A stretch of 64,000 bases of DNA from IMG/VR virus record IMGVR_UViG_3300049215_000771, positions 310,001 through 374,000 of that record; one strand, written 5' to 3'. This document shows, one piece after another, positions 14,187 to 20,902 of the stretch. Origin of the DNA: a virus. Position 1 is the stretch's first letter, and each line of letters begins with the position of its first letter. The translations under genes were made by a program, and so were the position numbers. The notes under the pieces were generated by a model, which made no database searches, was not told the origin of the DNA, and saw only the letters and a list, made by a program, of their open reading frames with translations.

Positions 14187-15881
14187 ATGCCTATCCCAGC
14201 CAACAGATCGAAGATTGTTATCGGCAAAAACCTGCCGGTCCCTCGCCCACCCCGTCCAATCAATCAAGGTCCAGTACATTACTTCTATGACGATCCATCC
14301 ACCCCCGATCTCGTAGACGACGTGCCAATTGGTCCAACCCCACTGCCCGTCGCTATTCAGGGCTATATGGGCGGTGGACAACCAGTGGGATCGCTGTCGT
14401 GGCAAGCATCTACCAGCGCTGTTACCATCGGCAATGCCATGAGGTACATTACATCTCGTTGTAGCAGAAGGGCGATTGTCCGTTGGGCTGCAACCAACAC
14501 CTTGATGATTTTGGTCCGTGCTGGTGAGGATTTGAATGCTTACTACGACCGCCAGGCACTCAGGTTCTTCTACATCAAAGACCCTGTAACCAACCAGATT
14601 GTTTTTGCCTGCGATGCCGCCAGCGTAGTCGCCCACGAGTTGGGTCACGCTGTATTGGATATTCTACGCCCTGACTTCTGGAATACGCAGTCCCTTGAGA
14701 TTTTTGCTTTCCACGAAGCGTTCGGTGATTGCCACGCCCTGTTGGAGATTATGCAGCATGACAAGGTTCTCCAGTACGCATTGAACGAGACAGGCAACAA
14801 CCTGCTCCAAAGCAACGTCATCAGCCGACTCGCCAAGCAGATGGGAGCATGTGCCTATCATATCGCTCCTCCGTCCGCAGGATATAACCCCAACTACCTG
14901 AGAAACGCCGTCAACGACTTCAAGTACGTTCTGCCGGAAACTCTCCAGGAAGATACGCCAGATACAGTGTTGAGCAAGGAACCCCACAACTTCAGCCGTA
15001 TTTGGACTGGAGCATGGTGGGAGATCGTGGCAAAAATTCACCAGAAACTCATGGGCAGCATGGACCCACTGTCGGCTTTGCGCCAGGCTCGTGACACAGC
15101 CTGTGACTTGCTGGTAAATGCCGTGATCGACGTGCCCAATACACCACGCTTATACGACGCCTTGGCACGCCAGATGCTTGTGGTCGATGGACAGAATGGA
15201 GGCGCTTACAAAGACATACTCACCGAGGTATTCAACAACAGGAATATCCTCCTGAACAGGGTCACAGCGATGAGCGCAGTCGAGCAAGACACCATTGCCG
15301 CCATGCCAAACGCAAACGTCGTTCTGCACCCGATGGGCAAAAGCGTGTACCTCAGAAACAACAAAAAACTAAAAATGATGGATCACACCGTTTCTGCTCT
15401 TGCCAATGGGCGGCAGAATCCGTTGTATGGAGTTCATGTGGAAGTTCCGATGGAGAGTGCCTACCATTTCAATCATCAAGGTGTTATGGTAGACAGCCAT
15501 GAGGCTGATGAGGGGGAAGCCATCGAGTCAGCCCGGCACTGCCTGGACTTCCTGCACAATCACCGGATGGTCAGTCCTGATCCCAAAACGGCGTTCGAGA
15601 TCAAGGACAACAACCTGGTGCGCACTCACGCTTGCGGTGCTTGGTGTCCGAAGTGTAACAGAAACAATGCTTGCATTCCGGGTTCACCGGAATATCAGAA
15701 AGGATACAAGGCCAACAACAACGCCGGTTGCGGGTGCAAAGGGTGCGGTAACATCCCGGTGTGCGATTGTGATGGACCACCACCAGGACCAAGGCAAAAA
15801 CTAGGTTGCTTCACTACGGTTAAAACGGGTGGTGCAGCCAGATATAGCCACGGGCAGAACGCTTCAAGGAAAGTTTGCTAA
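14187..15881 (+). CDS. Thermolysin-like zinc metallopeptidase with Cys-rich tail
   Basis: 564 aa. H150-E-L-G-H154 followed 23 residues later by E177 in FHEAFGD is the thermolysin (M4-type gluzincin) arrangement: two His ligands, catalytic E151, third ligand E177 and conserved D181. No signal peptide is visible, and the first 50 residues are Pro-rich. The last 100 residues hold a Cys-rich region (CGAWCPKCNRNNAC, GCGCKGCGNIPVCDC) that may bind zinc. Could be a virion-associated or released peptidase. AAGGAG precedes the ATG at 14187. It overlaps the convergent lipoprotein gene by 4 bases. Confidence 0.85.
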   Translation: MPIPANRSKIVIGKNLPVPRPPRPINQGPVHYFYDDPSTPDLVDDVPIGPTPLPVAIQGYMGGGQPVGSLSWQASTSAVTIGNAMRYITSRCSRRAIVRWAATNTLMILVRAGEDLNAYYDRQALRFFYIKDPVTNQIVFACDAASVVAHELGHAVLDILRPDFWNTQSLEIFAFHEAFGDCHALLEIMQHDKVLQYALNETGNNLLQSNVISRLAKQMGACAYHIAPPSAGYNPNYLRNAVNDFKYVLPETLQEDTPDTVLSKEPHNFSRIWTGAWWEIVAKIHQKLMGSMDPLSALRQARDTACDLLVNAVIDVPNTPRLYDALARQMLVVDGQNGGAYKDILTEVFNNRNILLNRVTAMSAVEQDTIAAMPNANVVLHPMGKSVYLRNNKKLKMMDHTVSALANGRQNPLYGVHVEVPMESAYHFNHQGVMVDSHEADEGEAIESARHCLDFLHNHRMVSPDPKTAFEIKDNNLVRTHACGAWCPKCNRNNACIPGSPEYQKGYKANNNAGCGCKGCGNIPVCDCDGPPPGPRQKLGCFTTVKTGGAARYSHGQNASRKVC

Positions 15882-16327
15882 CGATTAAGCAATTTGAGGC
15901 GTTGTCCCTTGATTGGTCGCCCCCTATCAAACTCAACCGTGTCAACGTAATTGTCCGTGGTCCGGTAGACGAGTTCTGCAAAGTCCTTGTCGCCCATGAA
16001 ATTAACACGGATGTTTACTTTGGTGATATGGGGGCGAATTGTCAAAACATGAATCTTGAAACGATCCTTGTCCCCGGCAATAATGTAGAACCCGTCTTTT
16101 ACCGGCTCGTCCTTGGTGATGGGAAGGTTGAGTTCTTTTAAGGCAGACTTGACGGAGCGGTGCATTGTAGGCATTTCTTCGTCATAGTATTTATGAGCCT
16201 CACCTTCCTTCCACATGATGACGCCGGTTACAATAGGACTGGCGAGGTTAAAAGGGCTGATCGGCGAGCAGCCCTGTGCGGCCAAAACCGCAAATAAAAG
16301 AGCAAAAAAGAGCGTGAATTTTTTCAT
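15878..16327 (-). CDS. DUF3568 family lipoprotein
   Basis: 149 aa. Signal peptide with lipobox LAAQGC near residues 15-20, so the mature protein would be lipid-anchored. The rest matches the DUF3568 pattern: WKEGEAHKYY, then HRSVKSALKELNLPITKDEP, DRFKIHV, TKVNIRVNFMGDKDFAELVY. This family is bacterial and of unknown function. In a phage it may change the host envelope or be a lysis or exclusion factor; this is inference. The frame continues open through the opposite strand of the poly-Asp gene, but the lipobox fixes the start at 16327. Confidence 0.85.
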   Translation of the reverse strand: MKKFTLFFALLFAVLAAQGCSPISPFNLASPIVTGVIMWKEGEAHKYYDEEMPTMHRSVKSALKELNLPITKDEPVKDGFYIIAGDKDRFKIHVLTIRPHITKVNIRVNFMGDKDFAELVYRTTDNYVDTVEFDRGRPIKGQRLKLLNR

Positions 16328-16378
16328 GACCTTCCTCCTCTCTATGTATCGCTGTGGACCCGAAAAAGGAGAACCATC

Positions 16379-16705
16379 ATGAGCCGTTACGACGAATGGG
16401 GCAGCACGGCCCGCAAACAGTACGACGACGATGAAGAAAACCAGGACATCATGGATGTCGATGACGAAGACATCGACGAAGATGACCTGGACGACGAAGA
16501 CGATCTCGACGATGACGACGATCTCGACGATGACGACTTCGACGACGATGACGACGAAGATTGGGACGACGATGACGACGACCTCGACGATGACGACTTC
16601 GACGACGATGACGATGACGAAGACGACTTCGACGATGACGATGACGACGATGACTTCGACGACGATGATGACGATGAGGATTTCGACGACGAGGACGAGG
16701 ACTAA
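16379..16705 (+). CDS. Extremely acidic poly-aspartate protein, 108 aa
   Basis: After a short ordinary start (MSRYDEWGSTARKQY) nearly all residues are Asp or Glu, broken by regularly placed Leu, Phe or Trp (DDLDDDDFDDDD-type units). AAGGAG before the ATG supports translation. It may mimic DNA charge, bind metal or basic proteins, or act as a chaperone for basic virion proteins; none is shown. The DNA is built from GAC/GAT repeats, so the tract is prone to length change. Confidence 0.75.
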   Translation: MSRYDEWGSTARKQYDDDEENQDIMDVDDEDIDEDDLDDEDDLDDDDDLDDDDFDDDDDEDWDDDDDDLDDDDFDDDDDDEDDFDDDDDDDDFDDDDDDEDFDDEDED

Positions 16706-17386
16706 GTGCATCTGGCTATCGAGTATCTTGCAAGGAAAAAGCTGTTCCGTGAGTGGTTCAACATCCCTTGCTCGCTGTTTGTGCAAGAAAGGGGAACGCA
16801 AAACAAGATCGCAGTAACAATCAACGAGGAGTTCAAACCTTCGGAGTTGTACTGCGTCAAGCACTGGCATATTTGCAAGTGTAAGCGCTCCCAGGCACTT
16901 CCGTCTTTCACCGAGTTTAGAGTCCCCAAATCTGAAGTGTTTACGCATCAGGCGGTGGTCCTATCAGGTCATCGCCTGATGCCTTACCACGCCTGCCCGA
17001 TCCCATTTCAAGAAAATGGCACACATCACCCGATGTCGGAAGAAATCTACACCTTCTTCTATGACAACTATTTAGACACTTTCAAGCACCGAGAGGCGAA
17101 GGTGAACTGGCTTTGGACCGAGTTCATCATGACCTATCTCCCTCAATTGTGCAGTCGTTCTCTCTATATACCGTTGTACAAATCTGATGCGGAAATCGCC
17201 TCAGACCAGCGTAGCATGGTGGCGACTGTGTACTCCGAAGTATGGCAGTGCTGGATCAAGTGGTGCAAATACATGCTCTACCTTGATGGCGTCCCCGGCG
17301 AACTGGTCTTCCTGGGCGAGTACCAACAAGGAGGTTTATGGACCGAAATAGCGCCTCAGTTGTCATTGTCTCGCTTCTTACACTGA
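16706..17386 (+). CDS. Unknown protein, 226 aa
   Basis: Not recognised. Rich in Trp, Tyr, His and Cys (KHWHICKCKRSQ and WQCWIKWCKYM). It begins with GTG directly after the poly-Asp stop (TAAGTG), with GAGG in the upstream coding end, so it is probably translationally coupled. Its last 49 bases overlap the start of the next gene. Confidence 0.55.
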   Translation: MHLAIEYLARKKLFREWFNIPCSLFVQERGTQNKIAVTINEEFKPSELYCVKHWHICKCKRSQALPSFTEFRVPKSEVFTHQAVVLSGHRLMPYHACPIPFQENGTHHPMSEEIYTFFYDNYLDTFKHREAKVNWLWTEFIMTYLPQLCSRSLYIPLYKSDAEIASDQRSMVATVYSEVWQCWIKWCKYMLYLDGVPGELVFLGEYQQGGLWTEIAPQLSLSRFLH

Positions 17387-18108
17387 TCCTTGCCTTTCTG
17401 CCCTCCAAGCAGGCCGCTCAGGTTCCAGTTGTTGAAAACAACCAGCCACCTGTTCGCATGGACCGGCTGTACCCCGACCCGGAACAACCTCATGTTCCTA
17501 ACCCCGTCGCTGCCTACGAAGGTACGCCGGACGACGAAGAAGAACTGAAAAATTGCCAAGTCCCCATCCCCATGAAGGATCGGGTATTCAACCGCACCGG
17601 CATTCAATGTGTTTGGTGTTCCATTGAATGCCTGGGGCGTTGGGCCGAAGAAAAAAAACTTGTCGGCCCGCCTTGCATGACTGACTGGCCGGATTGCAAA
17701 AGCTACTCCGGGCCGGGCAGCGCCGGCAGCAAATTACGAGAGATCAAAGTCCGCTTCGAGCAAGTTACCGACAAGACCAAAGGGCGAGAACTGATTCGCA
17801 GGTGTGTCGTCCAGGAACGCCGTGGCGTATTGTTCTCCGTTCCTGGACATGCTATGAACCTCGTACACTACGACGAACAAAACAAAATCGTCAAGTATAT
17901 CAATAACTCCGACAAAACGCTGAAGGTTCGGACCTGGACGATGGATGAGTTCGAGAAACGCTGGGAAGGTTGGGTGCTGGCGATCTACGCCGACAATGAC
18001 ATCATCCCCTTCAAGTTTACCCCGCCCGCTTGCTTGATCCCCATTGTGGACCGCATGGGCAACGGCGTTTTTGATCCCAAGCAGTACATCTTGATTCCTG
18101 GCAGGTAA
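17338..18108 (+). CDS. Secreted papain-like/C39-like cysteine peptidase candidate
   Basis: 256 aa with an N-terminal signal or anchor (SVVIVSLLTLILAFL) and a Pro-rich linker. The catalytic order fits a papain-fold peptidase: GIQCVWCSIECLGRW (C91 or C94 as nucleophile, Q90 upstream), VPGHAMNLVHYD (H171), and INNSD (N190). A second Cys set (C113, C120) may form disulfides, consistent with export. AAGGAGGT precedes the ATG. A transglutaminase-like fold is the alternative. Two structured RNA units follow its stop. Confidence 0.7.
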   Translation: MDRNSASVVIVSLLTLILAFLPSKQAAQVPVVENNQPPVRMDRLYPDPEQPHVPNPVAAYEGTPDDEEELKNCQVPIPMKDRVFNRTGIQCVWCSIECLGRWAEEKKLVGPPCMTDWPDCKSYSGPGSAGSKLREIKVRFEQVTDKTKGRELIRRCVVQERRGVLFSVPGHAMNLVHYDEQNKIVKYINNSDKTLKVRTWTMDEFEKRWEGWVLAIYADNDIIPFKFTPPACLIPIVDRMGNGVFDPKQYILIPGR

Positions 18109-18126
18109 CGGATATGATAAAACATC

Positions 18127-18174
18127 GTGAGCAACAGAGTTCCTGTGAATAATCACAGGCAAACGCTTTCTCAC
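18127..18174 (+). ncRNA. Structured RNA unit A (tandem, upstream of sirtuin)
   Basis: 48 bases folding into an outer stem GTGAG/CTCAC and an inner 7-bp hairpin (CCTGTGA, loop ATAA, TCACAGG), separated by unpaired CAACAGAGTT and CAAACGCTTT. Unit B, eight bases downstream, has the same length and fold. Two base pairs differ between units by compensating changes (T-A to C-G in both outer and inner stems). Not matched to a riboswitch class I can name. Confidence 0.65.
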
Positions 18175-18179
18175 AACAT

Positions 18180-18233
18180 CTAGCGAGCAAAAGAGTTCCT
18201 ACGAGCAATCGCAGGCAAATCCTTTCTCGCTAG
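18180..18233 (+). ncRNA. Structured RNA unit B, with terminator-like tail
   Basis: The 48-base core at 18183-18230 repeats unit A. The outer stem is extended to 8 bp (CTAGCGAG/CTCGCTAG), and the inner hairpin has a GCAA tetraloop with one A-C mismatch. ATTTTTC follows, so this unit could act as an intrinsic terminator or attenuator 23 bases before the sirtuin ATG. Confidence 0.65.
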
Positions 18234-18255
18234 ATTTTTCATTGGGAGTACCTTC

Positions 18256-18999
18256 ATGGACACAATCGTAACATTTTCTGGCGCTGGATTGTCGAACGAA
18301 TCCGGCATCCCCACGTTCCGAGATTCCAATGGCTTGTGGCACAACCACAAAGTCGAGGACGTTGCCGACCACAAAGCCTGGGAACGACCCGATAATCGTC
18401 AACTCATGCTGGACTTCTACGCCGAGAGGTTCAACAACATTCACTCAGTCCAACCCAATGCCGCCCACTATGCCCTGGCGAAGTTGGAACAGAAATACAA
18501 AGTAATCAACATCACACAGAACATTGATGATCTGTTGGAGAGGGCTGGTTGTACGAATGTCTGGCACCTGCATGGCAGCATCAACTCTCGTAAATGTGAG
18601 TGGCACAAGTCGATCACCAATTTGGATGGCGACATCAACTTCAAATGCGACTATCAAACTGTTCACACGGAGCCGGTCAAGCTGGGTGATTTGTGCCCCA
18701 AATGTGGTGGGCAGTTGCGCCCGGATGTTGTTTGGTTCGGCGAAGCCGTTGACATGAAGTACAAAGAACTGGATGAACTGGCTGCAATCGCCAAGGTTTT
18801 CATCGGCATCGGCACTAGCGCTCAGGTACAACCGGCTGCGGGGTTGTTGTTCACTTTCAGGGTCGCCGAGAAGAAGTATTTCATCGACCTGAAGCCGCCG
18901 TTGAGATTACACAGCTTCACCAGGTTGGAAGGCAAAGCCGGCGACCACATGCCGCCGCTGGCGGAAGAGTTACTTCTTCTTGCTGAAAATAGGACGTGA
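18256..18999 (+). CDS. Sirtuin (Sir2 family NAD-dependent deacylase)
   Basis: 247 aa with all main Sir2 motifs: GAG-x-S-x-ESGIPTFR (9-22), TQNIDDL (87-93), catalytic H106 in HLHGS, RPDVVWFGE (155-163), GTS (186-188). Zinc site: C114, C147 and C150 are clear, and the fourth ligand is probably C131. Sirtuins remove acyl groups from lysines at the cost of NAD. A phage copy may change host protein acylation or lower NAD. GGGAGT lies 11 bases before the ATG, and the tandem structured RNA is in the leader. The 3' end overlaps a small convergent gene by 30 bases. Confidence 0.93.
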   Translation: MDTIVTFSGAGLSNESGIPTFRDSNGLWHNHKVEDVADHKAWERPDNRQLMLDFYAERFNNIHSVQPNAAHYALAKLEQKYKVINITQNIDDLLERAGCTNVWHLHGSINSRKCEWHKSITNLDGDINFKCDYQTVHTEPVKLGDLCPKCGGQLRPDVVWFGEAVDMKYKELDELAAIAKVFIGIGTSAQVQPAAGLLFTFRVAEKKYFIDLKPPLRLHSFTRLEGKAGDHMPPLAEELLLLAENRT

Positions 19000-19185
19000 C
19001 TTCTCCCTGCCCCCGTTCTTCCTAGTCGGGGGCAGTTCTTTTGGATTGATCCCATCCATTGCGGGATGCGGGTGATTCTTCAACACCTGCTCTATCCCGT
19101 CACCTTCGTCATCGACTTGAGACGGACTCACTGGCCCGACAAGTCCACCTGACTCCCTCAGTCTCCACTCACGGTATGAAATCAT
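18970..19185 (-). CDS. Small candidate capsid-cargo protein, 71 aa
   Basis: Starts MISYREWRLRESGG, which fits the tag shared by other small proteins here (aromatic-x-x-W, then LRE followed by Ser, a T4 gp21-type L-x-E site). The rest is polar, ending in a basic SRPIFSKKK. The ATG lies 13 bases after a TATATA element; CCTGGAGG is a possible ribosome binding site. Function unknown. Confidence 0.6.
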   Translation of the reverse strand: MISYREWRLRESGGLVGPVSPSQVDDEGDGIEQVLKNHPHPAMDGINPKELPPTRKNGGREKSRPIFSKKK

Positions 19186-19198
19186 AAAGCCTCCAGGG

Positions 19199-19204
19199 TA
19201 TATA
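19199..19204. promoter_or_regulatory. TATATA element between divergent genes
   Basis: TATATA 14 bases before the minus start (19185) and 32 bases before the plus start (19236). Confidence 0.4.
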
Positions 19205-19235
19205 ATCCTGCACGTTTCAATTGCAACGGAGGCGT

Positions 19236-20309
19236 ATGAACCAACGGACTGACCCAAGGGGATGGCTTATCGCTGGACTGGCAGCCATAATCCTCCTGGT
19301 CGGCGGCTACAAGCTGGAGAAGAAATATCACCCGGCTCGGCCCGAAATGCCGACTCCAAGGACGGAGATAATCCCTCCTCCCCCGCCTCAGCCGGAACCT
19401 CCAAAAACGCCGGCCACTCCCAACATTTCAACAGCGATCCCGGCGTTTGCCCAATACCCAGGCATCGTAACCCAGCTTCAGAAATGGAACCAGGAAGCGC
19501 CGGACCTGACCGAAGTAGGCACCTACGGCAAGTCCCGTCAGGGCAAAGACTTAACCTACATTCGTGTAACCAACAAATTCGACAGTAGCCCCAAACCTGT
19601 CGTGTTGATCCACGGCTGCATCCACGGCAATGAGCCGCACGCCACAACAACCGTCATGGCCCTCATCGGGACCATGCTGGCAAACTATGGCAAAGATCAG
19701 GAGGTCACGACCCTCATCAACACACGGGACATCTACTTCGTACCTGTCATGTGCGTTGATAGTTATCCAAACTCCCGACACATTGACGGCGTGGACCCGA
19801 ACCGTGATTACCCGTGTCCGAAATACCCGAACAAAACTTCAACACCATGCGTGAAGGCCATGCAGGACTTCTTCACGAAGATCAAACCCAAGGCGGTGAT
19901 GAGTTGCCATACGTTCGGACGAGTGTTCTTGTGCCCGTGGGGAGATCAGATGCAGACCTGTCCGAATTGGAGCGACTACCAGCGCATCATCGGCAAGATT
20001 TCTACAATGTGCCAGTACCGCATCGACCGGGCTTGCAATATGTACGGCCAGCCAATTCATGGCGGCGAACTTGACTGGTACTACCGTCGTGGAGCCTTCT
20101 CGGTCGTCATGGAAATCGGCACACACCAACACCCGCCGTCCATGCAAGAAATCCAGTCGGAGTTCCAAAGAACCTACAAGGGTTTGCTGTGCTTCATCCA
20201 GGAAGCCCCAACCGTCAACATCCAGCCCGTGTCATTTATAGAAGACCAATGGCTGCGAACGGAGAAAATGATAGTACCGATTAAATGCCACGTCAGCATG
20301 ACGAACTAA
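19236..20309 (+). CDS. Membrane-anchored M14 zinc carboxypeptidase
   Basis: 357 aa. N-terminal membrane segment (GWLIAGLAAIILLVGGY), Pro-rich linker, then an M14 domain. Zinc ligands are H130-x-x-E133 (IHGCIHGNEPHA) and H225 (SCHTFG), with substrate-binding DPNRDYP (N189, R190) and catalytic E293 in VVMEIGTHQHP. Resembles the gamma-D-glutamyl/peptidoglycan peptide type or a general carboxypeptidase; specificity is not resolvable. ACGGAGG precedes the ATG. Same anchor-plus-proline-stalk layout as the M28 protein. It overlaps the convergent sulfotransferase gene by 78 bases. Confidence 0.92.
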   Translation: MNQRTDPRGWLIAGLAAIILLVGGYKLEKKYHPARPEMPTPRTEIIPPPPPQPEPPKTPATPNISTAIPAFAQYPGIVTQLQKWNQEAPDLTEVGTYGKSRQGKDLTYIRVTNKFDSSPKPVVLIHGCIHGNEPHATTTVMALIGTMLANYGKDQEVTTLINTRDIYFVPVMCVDSYPNSRHIDGVDPNRDYPCPKYPNKTSTPCVKAMQDFFTKIKPKAVMSCHTFGRVFLCPWGDQMQTCPNWSDYQRIIGKISTMCQYRIDRACNMYGQPIHGGELDWYYRRGAFSVVMEIGTHQHPPSMQEIQSEFQRTYKGLLCFIQEAPTVNIQPVSFIEDQWLRTEKMIVPIKCHVSMTN

Positions 20310-20849
20310 TTCGAGGGGGACCAGATTCGTGCTGGCCCCCTTCTTCATTGGCATCATTTCCAACGGCTGCTTCAAGCCCAAATACCTTTCCACCAGCGGC
20401 AGCCCTCGTCCTGTCTCAATGTCCTCCCACGTCAACAATACCGCCCCTGGAGTTCGCTTCGCCATTTCACACATCCGACGCAGCCTGTAGCAGTAGTAGT
20501 TACAAGCCGCCTGGGGCTTGTAGATGCGCACCAGTTCATTTAAGGTTTGCTCAGGCGGACGTATGACATAGATGAACTTGCAGTGCTTGTAGGCGTCCTT
20601 TGTCTGTAGCCAGAAATTGTACAACAACTCGTCCATGTAAATTGCCGCCTGGTTGTCCAGCTTGTGACGTTGCTGGGTCAAGGCCAAGATGGTGGGCATG
20701 TCGTAGTAGGGAAAACCCGACCGGAAACCCTGTACTCGTGGGTTCTGGTCCAGGATGTGATACAACACGTCCGAACCAGACTTCAAATGACTCGTAAGGA
20801 ATAGAACTTTTTTCATGTCGTCTGGAAGGAAAAAATCAACATCTCCCAT
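20232..20849 (-). CDS. Sulfotransferase-like P-loop protein
   Basis: About 205 aa. KKVLFLTSHLKSGSDVLYHIL matches the 5'-phosphosulfate-binding loop of PAPS sulfotransferases (here quoted in parts: VLFLTSHLKSGSDVLYHIL). FIYVIRPPEQTLNELV corresponds to the 3'-phosphate strand with its Arg. This family moves sulfate from PAPS to sugars, lipids or proteins. In this phage it could decorate surface glycans made by the encoded glycosyltransferases; that is inference. Start at the ATG at 20849 (AGGTAG upstream) or at the next ATG at 20816. Confidence 0.7.
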   Translation of the reverse strand: MGDVDFFLPDDMKKVLFLTSHLKSGSDVLYHILDQNPRVQGFRSGFPYYDMPTILALTQQRHKLDNQAAIYMDELLYNFWLQTKDAYKHCKFIYVIRPPEQTLNELVRIYKPQAACNYYCYRLRRMCEMAKRTPGAVLLTWEDIETGRGLPLVERYLGLKQPLEMMPMKKGASTNLVPLELVRHADVAFNRYYHFLRSQPLVFYK

Positions 20850-20878
20850 ATCTACCTGCAAGTGTCTTCGGACACCTG

Positions 20879-20892
20879 CTTAATTAGAAAGG
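20879..20892 (+). promoter_or_regulatory. Shared leader motif CTTAATTAGAAAGG before portal gene
   Basis: Identical to the 14 bases before terL. Provides the AAAGGGAG ribosome binding site of the portal gene and ends 10 bases before its ATG. Confidence 0.45.
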
Positions 20893-20902
20893 GAGAATAA
20901 CA

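Noticed and set aside
16328-16948. Long open frame on the minus strand extending the lipoprotein gene, rich in Val and Ile
   Set aside because: It is the complement of the GAC/GAT repeat tract of the poly-Asp gene. The lipobox and start at 16327 define the real gene.
18127-18233. Guanidine-II (mini-ykkC) riboswitch, because of two similar hairpins in tandem
   Set aside because: That class needs ACGR loops in both hairpins; here the loops are ATAA and GCAA, and an outer stem is added.
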